Shown: positions 49,841 through 61,299, numbered from the stretch's first letter. The stretch: DNA of 64,000 nt from Niebla homalea (GCA_019925105.1 JAHGAU010000011.1:248001-312000); one strand, 5' to 3'. The notes: a model not told the origin generated them from the letters alone. Numbers and translations: made by a program.

Positions 49841-50149
49841 AACGATGATTAAACCTTAAAATACTTTATTAAAAGTTAGAAGCTTATTAAATATCAAGTT
49901 AAAAATTTAAATATCTTCTTCAAGTTTAATTTTTAAGGTTATTTACCGCCCGGTTGAAAATAATAAAACCGATACCTTTACTTAAATACTTAACTATTAA
50001 TTATAAAATAACGATAATAATAAGGTTAAGGATTAATTTTAAACCGTTTTACTTTTTAAACGTTTTAAGGTTTTAATTTTAAACGAAAAGGAAAAAGCAT
50101 TAATATTAACCTATTTAATATTTAAAAAATTCAGATTTTATAAATAAAT

Positions 50150-51150
50150 CCGTAAAGTTAATTATACCAATAAGGGTTTAACGGAGTTCAAGAAAGCAAT
50201 TACGGAGGACAAATTATTTAATTTTAAAAACGTACCCTTAATCCGTATTAAGGTTTAATTTGATATCCTTATTAATAAAGGTAAATTATAAGTATTAATA
50301 TTCCTTATTAGGGATATTTTCAAGTATACCTATAATAAATTAATTAATAATTACCCCGGCCTGGATTATATAATTAAACTTACTTTCCGGTATTTCTTTT
50401 AATTTACTTTATAAAACGACATTAACCGTTATATTTTAAATTTTAATATTTATTTATAATTTAAAATTTTACGATAAAAACCCGTAAGATTACTTTATTA
50501 ACCAGAGATCCTAAAATAAAAATAAATAAATTTTTTAATTAACTTTATTATTAAATTATTTAAGTATGAAGATATAAACGTTATTTTTATTATAATCTAT
50601 ATATTATTTAAAGGTTAATACTATATCCTTTATTACGTTAAAGAGGAAAAAACCTTTGTTAAGGAAATAATTCAACTCTTTATTAAGGAAGTACTTAAGT
50701 ATTACGGCCTTCCGGATAACATTATTTTAAATTATAGCTTTTAATTTATTAATAAAATATAATACTTTTTATTATATTAATTTAAAATTAACCCCCGGAC
50801 CTTAATTCTTTATTACGTTAAAAGTAAAAATTAAATTAAAAAAATAAATTAAAAGGTAAAATAAAGACTTTAAATTTAGTAAATTACCTATAAAACGATT
50901 AAGTATAATAACTATTAATAATAAAATTTACGGATAATAATAACCTAAATCGATTAATTAAAATAATACTTTTTTACTTTAATAACGATTTTTACTTAAA
51001 GATATTATTTAGGTTTAATAATATTAAATACGTTACTATTTATAAATAACTTTAAGTTAAAAAAGTTACCGATATTAATAAAATTATATTAGAAATTCTT
51101 AATACGGCCCGTTTTATTAATCTTAATAAAACTTAATAAAGCGTTTAAAT
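50150..51150 (+). pseudogene. Gypsy-2 integrase relic
   Basis: The anchor is YGLPDNIILNYSF at 50703-50741, equal to the integrase core YGLPxxIxSDRGxQF with the Asp lost. The next bases encode a broken YHPxxDGQxERxNQ-like segment near 50808-50870, and the trace continues to 51150. The upstream zinc-binding part lies near 50390-50560 but is weak. The enzyme would insert the cDNA copy. Confidence 0.85.
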
Positions 51151-51423
51151 AAGTTAATTTTTAATATAAAAACTTAAAGTTTAAAATTAATAATAAGGTT
51201 TACGTAAACGTTAAGTATTTAATAATTCATTAACTTAATAAAAAATTCAATTATAAACGCTTAAATCCTTATATTATCCTTAAATAATATTATTCCTCCG
51301 ATAAATTAAACGTCTTAAATATTTTCCGGGCTTATTTTACTTTTTATATAAGCGATTTAACCTATATTCCGGTTAAAAAGAAATTGTTTTTATTAATATA
51401 AATTCATTTAGCCCTTAAACCCG

Positions 51424-51650
51424 TTATCGTAAATAAGGAGGGTATTAAGGAGTAAGAATTTAAAGAAATTATTAATTCTTAACGTATTAATTGAAAATAG
51501 AAATTATAATATAAAGTTAAATAAATAAATTCACCCCCGGATAATACTTAATATTATACTGACGTAAAAGAATTCTTCTATATTTAAGGATTAATTAAAG
51601 CTTTTTATAAAAAGTACCCGGATAAACCCGGATTACGACCCGGAGATCCA
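51424..51650 (+). pseudogene. Gypsy-2 chromodomain and C-terminal tail
   Basis: FKEIINS*RIN*K*KL*YKVK at about 51462-51525 fits the chromodomain pattern (WExEEIxDxR...RxLxYxVKWxG) with Gln/Trp turned into stops. It is followed by FYKKYPDKPGLRPGDP at about 51604-51650, a typical chromovirus tail. Chromodomains tether integration to heterochromatin marks (known), which fits the location. Confidence 0.85.
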
Positions 51651-51692
51651 ATTAATATCACTATACTTTAAATAGCTTTTAAGGATTAAGAA

Positions 51693-51950
51693 AAGATGGG
51701 AAGGGATGAAAGAGCAAAAGTGATGAAATAGCAGGTAGCAATGGAGTGCAATTGAAGATGGGCCGCAGCCCCCATACGAGTTGGTAAGGTATAGGTCTCT
51801 TATGCTGATGCACTTAACCTTGTTCTCCCTTTTTCAAGTGTATACGAAGTGATTCCACCCTTAATCAGCCCTTTTAATGTTTTCACCCCTTTATATACCC
51901 ATTTATAAGTTTTTTTGTTTTCCTTGGTTTCCCCCTTTCGAGATTATTTT
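51693..51950. repeat. RIP-spared segment in Gypsy-2, shared with 29630-29880
   Basis: 51693-51855 has ordinary base composition with many CpA/TpG (aagatgggccgcagccccca and neighbours), in sharp contrast to both sides. The right half (51865-51950) is RIP-mutated. It aligns with 29630-29880, where the pattern is the reverse. It may be the natural 3' end of the Gypsy-2 reading frame or an inserted fragment; no target duplication was identified. Confidence 0.7.
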
Positions 51951-52229
51951 AAATGTTTAAATTAAATAACGATCTTTCCGGGTTTAAAATTCAATATTAT
52001 AGGCCGTATATTACGTCTTTATTAAGCTTAAAGGCCTTTTAAGACGGCCTTATAGCTCCCTGAAGCTATTGAAGCGATTGTTATTAATATTATTTACCTA
52101 TATAGATTATACGTTTTTTTTATTAATATAAATTTAATATATAAAATAAGAAAAATAAAAAAATATTTTAAAAGGGGGGTAGATCGTAAAAAAAGATATT
52201 TACCCCGGAACCCCCCGGATGAAATCGCG

Positions 52230-52480
52230 TTTTAAAGCTTATTATAGGGGTTACCGCCACGATCTTACCCCTATATATTTATACTAGTTACCCGGCTACC
52301 GTTACGATATTACCCCTATAATTCTTATACCACTTACCCGGCCAATCAGTAACGGGTAAATAAGGTAATTTGTGACTTTTATATTACTTATCCGGCCAGT
52401 GAATAACGGGTAAGCCAAGTAGTAACCGGATATCACTTTAGTTACCCGGTTAATCAGTAATGGGTAAGAAGGGTAATTTT
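52230..52480 (+). repeat. Imperfect short repeats near the Gypsy-2 3' end
   Basis: Two copies of a unit like taccg..acgat.ttacccctata (about 52252-52325), then three copies of a unit like cttacccggccaatcagtaacgg (starting about 52333, 52386 and 52441). Repeated 3' non-coding DNA before the polypurine tract is common in fungal Gypsy elements. Confidence 0.75.
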
Positions 52481-52540
52481 AAGTTCAAAATTTTTTTCCT
52501 TCTCAACGTACTTATAGGCTCGAGGGCGAGCCTTTCTTAG

Positions 52541-52550
52541 GGGGGGGGGG
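52541..52550 (+). promoter_or_regulatory. Putative polypurine tract of Gypsy-2 (G10)
   Basis: agggggggggg directly before the 3' LTR, the normal place for plus-strand DNA priming. Confidence 0.75.
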
Positions 52551-52553
52551 TAA

Positions 52554-52747
52554 TATCAGGGTTTAGGGTTATTAATAGCTTAGGAATAGGCCCTACCGGG
52601 GCTAATCCGGTACCTAGGAGTGTTACCGACTGGGTATATGAAGGCCTTTAGCCCCTTCACTCCTACACCTCTATACTTTAATATCTTTAGTTATACGCAA
52701 TATACCCTTTACCTTTCAACCACCCCAGAGGGGCTTGCACTCTAACA
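52554..52747 (+). repeat. 3' LTR of Gypsy-2 (194 bp)
   Basis: It lacks the 22-bp GC-rich stretch of the 5' LTR. Other differences are mainly transitions. It ends tctaaca before gttac. Confidence 0.95.
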
Positions 52748-52752
52748 GTTAC
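52748..52752 (+). repeat. Target-site duplication of Gypsy-2 (right)
   Basis: gttac, exact copy of 45198-45202. Confidence 0.92.
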
Positions 52753-53260
52753 GGTTAAAATTTAATACTTATTACCCTTAATTATTAAGGCTTTTAACTG
52801 GTTAAATAACTCCCTACGGTTTATTAAAATAAACTTTAAAGATAATTATTATTAACTTTATATTAAATAAAATAATAAATAAAAAACGGTATTCTGTACG
52901 TACTATAATTATTTTAAATATTTTTAATTATATTATTCAGGTTAATTAATACCCCGGTAACTTTTTAAGCCTATATTAATCGCATTATTACCGGGCTTAT
53001 TAACGTAATTCATATAATTAATTTCGATAATATCTTTAGGGCTAAAAAAAAGCCGGCGGATTATTAATGTTATATTGAATAAGTCTTTAATTACTTATAT
53101 TAATTTTAATTCTATCTTAACTTAAAGGTATATTAATTTAATACTATTTAAGTTGAAATTTTAAGGTTTATAATTTCCATAAAAAGGATATAAATAAATT
53201 AAGAACGTATTAAAATAATTAAGGATTAACCTACCTTAAAGACTTACCGGGATATCTAGT
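52753..53260 (+). pseudogene. Gypsy-1 pol, RT central part (segment 3)
   Basis: It continues the RT broken at 45202: YLLPLIIKAFNWLNNSLRF near 52767-52824 (family RYPLPLIxExLDRLxxAxxFTKLD), then INFKDNYY*LYIK (family DxxxAYxxxRI). A YxNNI-type catalytic trace near 52995-53040 and VILNKSLITYINFNSIL near 53069-53120 (family VLxRLxxxxLxxxxxKCxF) follow. It ends at GYL, where short LTR element 3 inserted. Confidence 0.88.
53256..53260 (+). repeat. Target-site duplication of short LTR element 3 (left)
   Basis: ctagt, against ctagg at 55442-55446: one mismatch. With ctagg, the Gypsy-1 frame reads DI*VFLRFSN, the expected DIQVFLGFxN of Gypsy RT, so the left copy is the mutated one. Confidence 0.75.
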
Positions 53261-53423
53261 TGTTATGAAACGGCGTATGCGCATGTATATAGCATCACGG
53301 TTTGCGGTATGCATAAGTATAGCGGCTTATTAGCGGGGGTCTTGGCGCGTACTTACTCAAATCTATAGCTACCTATCTAGCTAGATTATCATATATATAT
53401 ATTATACTTACTCGTTCTGAATA
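53261..53423 (+). repeat. 5' LTR of short element 3 (163 bp)
   Basis: It pairs with 55279-55441 at identical length, with C/T and G/A differences. It shares tatagc(t/c)acct(a/.)..ctagct blocks with the LTRs of element 2. Confidence 0.93.
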
Positions 53424-55278
53424 AATAATAATAATAGTTAAGTCGGTTTTCTATATATCATTATATATATAATAACGCTTATCTAAGCTTTCAATATATA
53501 CCTAATATCTATAAATATATAGACCTTAAAATTCTTATTCCGGTAATACTTTACCGTATAGCTTAATATTTGGCTCCCTAATATAGAGCCCTTTTATACC
53601 ACGAAAAATAATATACCCTTCCATATAAAGGAAGAAGAAATAAAAGGTTATTAATAATAGTTCTTCATCCTTAAAGCCTAATATAAAAGACCTTAATATA
53701 GAAGACCTTAATAAAGAAGATAAGCTCGCTATTAATAATAATGGTAAACCCTTACCCGAATACCTTTATAAATCGCTTAGGCTTAAGCTTAAGCCGTAAG
53801 TTTAACTTAAGCTTAAATCGGCCTATTTCTAGGCTCTACTTATAAATAATCCGTAAGCTTATTAATAATAATTTGAGGATTTATTAATATAAAATTTAAT
53901 TAACTTATAAGAGTTCTTAACCGTTAATAGCGTTAATTAAGCGTTAGAGAACCTTATTTATTATTTATTATCTATAGATTAATATATTATAGCTACGAAA
54001 TCCACCTGTGCCTCCATTAAATCTATTAAATCCACCAAATCCACTAAATCCACCAGTACCTCCACCAAATCCTTAAGCCTTTAACGTAGGTATTATCTTT
54101 CAGGTATTAGATTTACTGGTAAATTAAGTAATAATTACGCTGGATATACGTTAGTAAAGTAAAGAGCTTAGAGCCTATAACCCTATATTAAATAACGTTT
54201 GTACCCTTATAAATCGAATAAGTTAAATAGTTAATCTCCGTAATTATAAATTCATTTAGCTTCATTTTAACTTATAATTATATAGCTTAGTTAAAACGTA
54301 GTATAAAACTAAACTCACCGATTTAAAACGTTATTACTTAAAATATTACGCATTTATTAACTCGTTTATTAAAACCTTCATTAAGAGATTTAAATTGAAC
54401 CCTATTAAAGCCCTCCGTAAACTAAATATATTACGTTATATACGTATAGATACTATTAAGAAGAAAGACTTAGTTGTTTACTTTTATAAAATCCTCAAAT
54501 TATTCCGTTATTTAAATAGCTATAATACCCTTGATAAGCTAATTACGGTATTTTAATATATTAAGTATACTCTATAGCTTACCCTTTTAAAATTTACTAT
54601 TAATAAAATTTAATCCTTTATTAACCAGTTTAATTCCCGTAAGCATATATAGTAGATATATTACGAGAACTTCAGGCCCTAAAAGTCTAAATTATAGTGG
54701 TTATTAAATACTTAACCTATAATAACGTTATTTACCCCATAAGCTCCTTACTAGCCTCCCCGCGGGTGGGTTTTAATTAATTCTTAAAAGACGATTTAAA
54801 GCCGACCTTACATATATTATATAGATATATATAATGAATATAATACGTAATACGGATAAAAATAAGATAAGTAACCCGTAGTATATATCGTTAATAAGAA
54901 ATACGATATATAATAATATAATAGCTCTATATAGTCCTATAAACCCGGCAAACAAAATAATTATAAGTAATTCCTATAAATACCGTCTTAATAATAACTT
55001 ACTTAAAATACGACCCGGTAAAATTTTAGCTTATATAAATCCACGACTATAAACGGGTGGATTTACGATTATTTCCCGGCTTATAATTTTCTCAATTTCT
55101 TAATATATATAATTTATACCGCCTCAATACTTTATTATTACCTTATATTTCTTATTATTTAATATTCTCGGAGCTTTATACATATTATGATTATTACCGA
55201 TAATAGTATAAGTAATATTATCCATATAATAATGATGGATAACGAGGGCGTTACTTTTTATCCTTTTAGCCGGCATAT
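53424..55278 (+). pseudogene. Interior of short element 3, gag-like relic
   Basis: A plus-strand helical trace at about 54400-54720 includes LNILRYIRIDTIKKKDLVVY, then FYKILKLFRYLNSYNTLDKL. It looks like a structural protein but is not recognised. At 53998-54073 lies a repeat that reads in one frame as a Pro/Asn-rich linker. GC-rich cctccccgcgggtggg at 54754-54769 is unusual here. It resembles element 2 most closely in the last 450 bp. Calling it gag rests on position. Confidence 0.45.
53998..54073 (+). repeat. AAATCCACC-type 9-bp coding repeat
   Basis: About eight imperfect units (aaatccacc, aaatctatt, aaatccact, agtacctcc). They keep CpA. In one frame they encode NPP/PPV-like units, in another Lys-Ser-Thr units. 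This is a natural low-complexity protein segment rather than RIP debris. Confidence 0.8.
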
Positions 55279-55441
55279 TATTATAAAACGGCGCATACGT
55301 ATATATATAGTATTACAGTTTACGGTATATATAAGTATAGCGGCTTATTAGCGGGGGTCTTGGCGCATACTTACTTAAATCCATAGCCACCTACCTAGCT
55401 AGATCATTATACATACATATTACACTTACTCGTTCTTAACA
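55279..55441 (+). repeat. 3' LTR of short element 3 (163 bp)
   Basis: It starts tattataaaacgg and ends cttaaca. It is more mutated than the 5' LTR in its first 60 bases. Confidence 0.93.
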
Positions 55442-55446
55442 CTAGG
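55442..55446 (+). repeat. Target-site duplication of short LTR element 3 (right)
   Basis: ctagg, one mismatch to the left copy ctagt. Confidence 0.75.
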
Positions 55447-57280
55447 TCTTTTTAAGGTTTTCCAATCTCTATAAACATTTTATTTATAATTACTTAAGGA
55501 TAATAAACAGGGAAAAAGAGCCTGGTTGATTAAAGTGGAATAATACGGTAATGGCAGTATTTAACCGGCTATATAATATATTTAATAATACGTTATTACT
55601 CCCATACTTTAATTTAAAAAAAGGGGTACAAATAGAAATTAATATATTGAATTTTATTATTGTTAATATTTTATCTTAATAGTTTAAGGACGGTTATTGA
55701 CGTTTAATAATTTCTTAATCCCGGAAAACATAATCCGTTAAATAGAAGTATAAATAAGATAATTAAAAGATTTTATTATCGTTATAACTTGAAAAAAAAA
55801 CCTATTTGAGTATAAAGAGATTATAATAATTTTCAAGGATTTATAAAATAGTCAGTATCAAGCTTATATTAAGCTAAATAGGCCTTGGAATTTATTAATT
55901 CTAACTTTAAAATATTTTATTATTAAGGTAAAATAAACCCTATTGATTTATTATTAAGACGTTTCAACTATAAAGGAGTTTTATTTTATAATATTACTTT
56001 TTTATTTATATTATAAAATTAGCTTATTCTTTAATTAAAAGGATCGCCGGAATGCCGGTAAACCGCGGTTATAAGTTATACGTTTTTATTTATATTATGG
56101 GGTATTTAAATTATTATATTGTAAAAGGAAATACGTTAATTATTTAAAAACACTTATAAAAAATTTATATTAATATAACGGCTTATTAAAAATTTATAAA
56201 CCAACAATAAATTTTTTTATAAAATTAAAAAAGCCGCCGTTAAACCGGTTAATGATTATTTATAATTTAATAAAGTTCAAAGTATTAACCAGGTTGGCCT
56301 CGTTAAATATAATAATTAATTATACGTCCTTGAAGAAGGAATCATTTAAGAGGAATTAATTAATAAATATTATAACGATAAATTAAATAAATTACTTTAA
56401 CGTTAATAAAACTTATAAGTTATTAACCCGAAAATATTATTAAAATAATTTAAAAGTTTACATAATAGATTACGTTAAGATATATAAGATATATAAAAGG
56501 GTTAAAATATACCGCTATTATCCGTTTTTATAAGTAATTATTAAGGTTTAATAAATTGTTATATAAAGATAATATATAAACTTAATACCGCGTTTTACCC
56601 TTAGACCGATAAATAAACTAAACGTTAAAATTAAGGAATAAAGTAATATTCAAAAATATTTACCGATTTAAAATAAATAAATCAAGTAAATTTAAAGTAA
56701 ATTTATTACTTATAGCTAGATATTTATATATAAATACATATTATTAAAATTTAAAGTATAGCTTTTTTTACGTTAATATAAATATAATCTTAAAATTTAC
56801 TTTAAATTCAAGGATAAACTTATTAAGGAAGAAATACTTATAATAAAAGAAAAAATTAAAATGTTGAATAATATTTTTAAGAAGTTAATAGAATAATACC
56901 GTTATATATTAAAATTAATTAGATAGATTTATAATAAAAAATATTAAATAAAGTTTTATAACGTTAACGATCTAATAATATTAATTATTAAGAGTTTTAA
57001 ACTTAAGTAATTATATAAAAAACTTATATTTTAATTTATTAAGCATTTAAAATTAATAATAAGATTAAATAATAAATGTATCGCCTTTTTTTCCTTATAA
57101 GTTGTTTATTTACTTCATAATTTATATTTTTCTTTTTACGTTATATTATACTTAAGTTAATAATAAAACGGCAAAAGTAATAATATATTCCTTAAAACTT
57201 ATTAACGATAAAAAAGAATAAAAGATTAAAGAAATTATGGATTGTATTACAAACTCCCGAGGTATTTAATATAAAGTGAA

Positions 57281-57292
57281 GTAATTTAATTA
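57281..57292 (+). repeat. Target-site duplication of LINE G (left)
   Basis: gtaatttaatta, repeated exactly at 63126-63137. Confidence 0.92.
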
Positions 57293-57794
57293 TTGATTGA
57301 TTGATTGATTAATTTTTATTACGGATCTAGCTAAGTTATTTCCGGCGTTCCGTAATAATCGGTTATGAAGCCTTATTAAGAACCGTAAAATCCTGATATC
57401 TATAATATTAAAATTAAAAAACCGGCGTTTATTTAGCTCTAACTTTTATCTTTAAGGATAAAGAGCGTCTTTAATTGTTTTAAGAATAATAATTTACTTA
57501 TATACTTTTTTAAAGAAAACCTATAATATTATAATTAAGTCCCCTTAAGGGTTATTTTTAAATTTACTATTTTTCTGTTTCTTTATAAATCCGCTTTATA
57601 TTAATTTTTTAAGTAAATAACGCCTTTAAATACCTTTATCGATACGTACGTTATTATTATTTTAATCGGAATTACCTTTTTATTTTATTATTATCATTAT
57701 CTTTTTTAAGAATTTTTAGTAAATATTTATTATTATATTTCTTCGGCTATAAAAGATACTTTCCGGTTTATATAATTGTTTTGGTTAATATTTA

Positions 57795-60700
57795 TTTTTC
57801 CTTTTTTTCTTTAACCGGTAACGGGCCTTCTTTATAAGGTTTTTGGCGACCTTATTTATTTCACTGGTAAAACTAAATTAAAGTAATAAACCTATAAATA
57901 TTATGAACCTTACGGCCGCCCGGATACCTTATTTTATAAAGAGTATTTTACGGTAATCGTTTATCCTAAATTTTTTAATTAATCCCGTTTTAAGCTCCGT
58001 AAATAATAAATATAAAATAAGTACGTAAACCGTATCTTACTTCCTTTATCCGTATTTATAATTAATATTTATCCAATTAACGGGGTACGTAATAAAGAAG
58101 AAATACGTTAGCCCGTTTTTATTTATCCGGAGTTAAATCGTTAATATATTATTACCTTTCCTTATAATCCCGTAATAATAAAAATATTATTAATAATCTC
58201 TTTATTATTTAAAACCGGGTATTATTGTCCTTAAAAGATTAATCCCTTATATTTACGTTAACGTTCAATTTATCGTAATATAATTTATAAGGTAATTACT
58301 TCCGTTTTTATTTTTATAACTTTCTTAACTTCCGTTTTTTTTATACCGGGCGTAAATTTATATAAATTCAAATTAACCTTTTAAACGTAAATTAAATTAA
58401 CCTTTTTCTTAATTTATTTTAACTTAATTTTAATAAAAAAGATAAATATTTCGCTTTTACCTTTTTTTATCCGGGATTTCTCCAGGTTTAATCGGATCCA
58501 TCCGTTCCCTATAATTATAATTAAGTATATATTTTTCTTAAGTTTTACATAAGTAATTATTTAATTACGAGATAACTTAATTGGCGGTATAAAGATTTCG
58601 GATTTTAATACCGGAACGGGGGTTGCCTTATATACGTTATTAATTATTCTCAAGTATCGGTTTTAAACCTTCTATAGTTATTAAATAGGCTTTTTGTTAT
58701 ACTTAAAGGTATCTTTAAAAGCATATTAAATAACCGTTATATATATTATAACCGGCTTTATTACCGCTTAATAAAAAAATTTAATTTTCTATAAAGTAAT
58801 ATTTTACGTTAACGTTATAAAATATGTAAAACTTTTTTCTTAAGAAACTACTTTCTTTTAAACATTTTTTTACATAATTCTTTTAATTAAATTTCCCGTT
58901 AATTTAAAGATTAAGGACTTTAATATTAATTTCCGGTTTTATTGTAATTTTATTTAAATTTATTATAATTATTATATTATATAACTTTAAGCTTTTACTT
59001 ACATAAATAAATTTATATTTATATAATATAAATTAAGCTTTATACGTTTTCGCTTATTATAAATAAATTTTATAAATTTACTTTAACTTTAAATAATTTA
59101 TATAAATAAAAGTATTATAAATTAATAAATAAATATTATTAATAAAACCCTTCACTTAAATTTTCTGCTTTAACTTAGTTAATTCTCTAATTAATAGGCC
59201 GTTAAAAAGTAAGAATAGAAAAAAAGTAACCTTTAAAAGATCCCAGTTTATAACGGGCTTTATCGGGCTCGTTTTTTATTTTAAGTTAATTAATATTATT
59301 TGATTATTTAGAAAGCTTTTAATTTATTTTATTAAAAAAATAATATGCTTTTTTTTTCTATAAGTTATATAATAATCTTTAATAAGTTATTTTATTAAAA
59401 ACTCTTATAATATTTAATAAAAAAGGTTTATTATATATTTCCTTTTACAACCTTATGTTATATATACGCCGTTAATTAGACCTTTTAAAACCGTTTTTAT
59501 TAACTTTTTTTTCCTTATATTTATTTATTAATTAAAGAGGAGCCTATATTTTTCCGCGTAATTATTGGGGATGCTTATAATTACCATTTTTAAGGCTTTC
59601 TTTAACGTATAAAGGAATATAATTAACTTATAAGCTTTTACTTTTAAGCAATCCGGCTTAACCGGTTTCTTAAGGATAATCGTTTTAACCTTTTTAAACT
59701 TACAAGAGTAGTAATTAACCCTAAAAATAAATGTAAAATAAATAAATAAAGACCTTCTTTAATAATAATATTATTATTAATAAAAATTTATTTAAGATTC
59801 CGTTCGGTTTAAAAACTTTTTTTTCCTTTAATTTATTAATTACTTTAATTATTATTTTTAGGGTTATTTCCCTATTAATATTTATTAAGTTAAGGTACAT
59901 CGTTTTTTAAATATTTCTTAAATTAGTATTTAATAAAGGAAAGAAGAAAGCCCTTTTAAGTGCTTTAATTTTTCTATTAAAGGTATTAATTATTATGTTA
60001 TTAAGCTTTTTAAAAGGCAAGAATTTAAAGATAAATTTTGGTTTTTTATTTTATTCCTTATTATACTTTATTAACTTTTATATTTTATAAAAGGAAATAA
60101 TTAAATTATAAATTATCGATTAAAAGTATATTTATTTAATTTTTTTTAATAATTTTATTTCTTTTTTTTCTAAGCCTCCTTTAATTATATAAACGTTTCT
60201 TAATTCCTATATTTAATAATTTATTTAATTAACATTTTTAATTTTTATAATTATTATTATATATATTTTATTTTAATAAATCTTAACTTTTTAAGACGGC
60301 TTTATTATTAAAATTATTACGTTAATTATTTAACTTAATGCTTTTATTACCTATTTTATAAAGAGGTCGATTTAATCTTTATTATTAAAATAAGGAAGTT
60401 TTATTAATTATATTATTGTCTCCTCCGTTTTTATATATACCTTTGCTTCCTTAACCGTTTTTTATACTTTTTTTTATTAAAACTAATAGTATTCTATTAA
60501 ATAATTAGTTTAAAGTTATTTATATTAATATATAGTTCAAGTTTTATTTCTTAGGTTTTTTCATAATTTATACGTTTTTATTACGTTAAGGATTTTTTCC
60601 GTATTAAATATTAAATCGATTATTATCTTAAAACGCGGTCTTTTTATATTATAATCCCTTATAATATTAATAACGATAAATTATATATTACGGTAATCAC

Positions 60701-61270
60701 TAATAGTACTTCCGATTTAATATAATTAATTATACGTTTTCTTTTCTTTTATTTATTATAATAAAAATTGAAATCTCTTAATGATATATATTTATTAAGT
60801 ACCGTTAAGATATCCTTAAGTAATAATAATATAAAAAGTTTTATTTTATTAACCGGTAATAAATTATATACGTTATAAATATTTAAAATACTTCTTACGT
60901 TCCCTTTTTATATTATCCGGAATATATATAGATTCCTATTATAATAAATACCGTTTTAACTGTTTATATTTAGTCTTTTATTTATAAAGAAGTACGTCCG
61001 GGTCGTTTTATCCTTTTTAAACGTTAAATTAAACCTTTTATCTAAGTCAATTAAAGAATATATAAACGGGTTATATAATAACTTTTATATTATTATAATA
61101 TTAGCGACCTTTATTTCCTTAAACCTAAATATTAATAATATTACTTTAATTACTTCTTTTTATATATTATATGATATTACTTTTAAACGTACTAATATAT
61201 TATATATTAATTTCCGTTAAGGCCTTTCCGTTTATATCTATTTAAGTTAATAATTTCTTATTAAAACTTA
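57795..61270 (-). pseudogene. LINE ORF2 relic, copy G
   Basis: Alignment with copy 2 places the endonuclease at roughly 60250-61250, RT around 58900-60000 with FINNIYLL near 59132-59156, and the C-terminal domain at roughly 57795-58080. Stops are frequent. Limits come from alignment. Confidence 0.75.
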
Positions 61271-61299
61271 ATAGTATTTATTCTGGCCTTTTTATAACC

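Larger units (their letters stand above)
45203..52747 (+). mobile_element. Gypsy-2, complete chromodomain Ty3/Gypsy retrotransposon (7545 bp)
   Basis: LTRs of 216 and 194 bp start tgtcaggg or tatcaggg and end ctctaaca or ctttaata. An exact 5-bp target duplication (gttac) inside the Gypsy-1 RT flanks the element. The order gag, RT, RNase H, integrase, chromodomain is seen on the plus strand. A G10 tract at 52541-52550 next to the 3' LTR is the likely polypurine tract. All coding frames carry stops. It inserted after Gypsy-1 and before or during RIP of both. Confidence 0.95.
53261..55441 (+). mobile_element. Short LTR retrotransposon element 3 (2181 bp, no pol)
   Basis: Two 163-bp LTRs start tgttatg or tattata and end ctgaata or cttaaca. 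They flank an interior of 1855 bp inside the Gypsy-1 RT. Just inside the 5' LTR, aataataataatagttaag (53424-53442) aligns with the putative primer-binding site of element 2. The interior carries a decayed coding trace but no RT or integrase. The family motif appears as acgattatttcccggc at 55065-55080, with a further cccggc-like copy nearby. The bases before the 3' LTR match element 2. Confidence 0.9.
55442..57292 (+). pseudogene. Gypsy-1 pol, RNase H, integrase and chromodomain (segment 4)
   Basis: It resumes in the RT thumb (VFLRFSNLYKHFIYNYLRI, about 55450-55505). RNase H follows: VQIEINILNFIIANILS-like near 55626-55675, family QxETDASxxAIGGVLSQ. The integrase zinc-binding part is at 56418-56540, with TRKYYQNNLKVYIIDYVKIY and KIYKRVK (family YWPxMxxxVxxYVxxCxxCxRxK; both Cys replaced). 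Its core end is at 56586-56635, with TAFYP*TDK*TKR*N*G (family TAFHPQTDGQTERxNQ). The chromodomain at about 57200-57292 includes E*KIKEIMDCITNSRGI and KVK*FNY, where LINE G cuts in. The element is a chromovirus. Confidence 0.92.

Noticed and set aside
54773..54955. 60-codon minus-strand frame
   Set aside because: Lies antisense inside short LTR element 3, with no start context and no family match.
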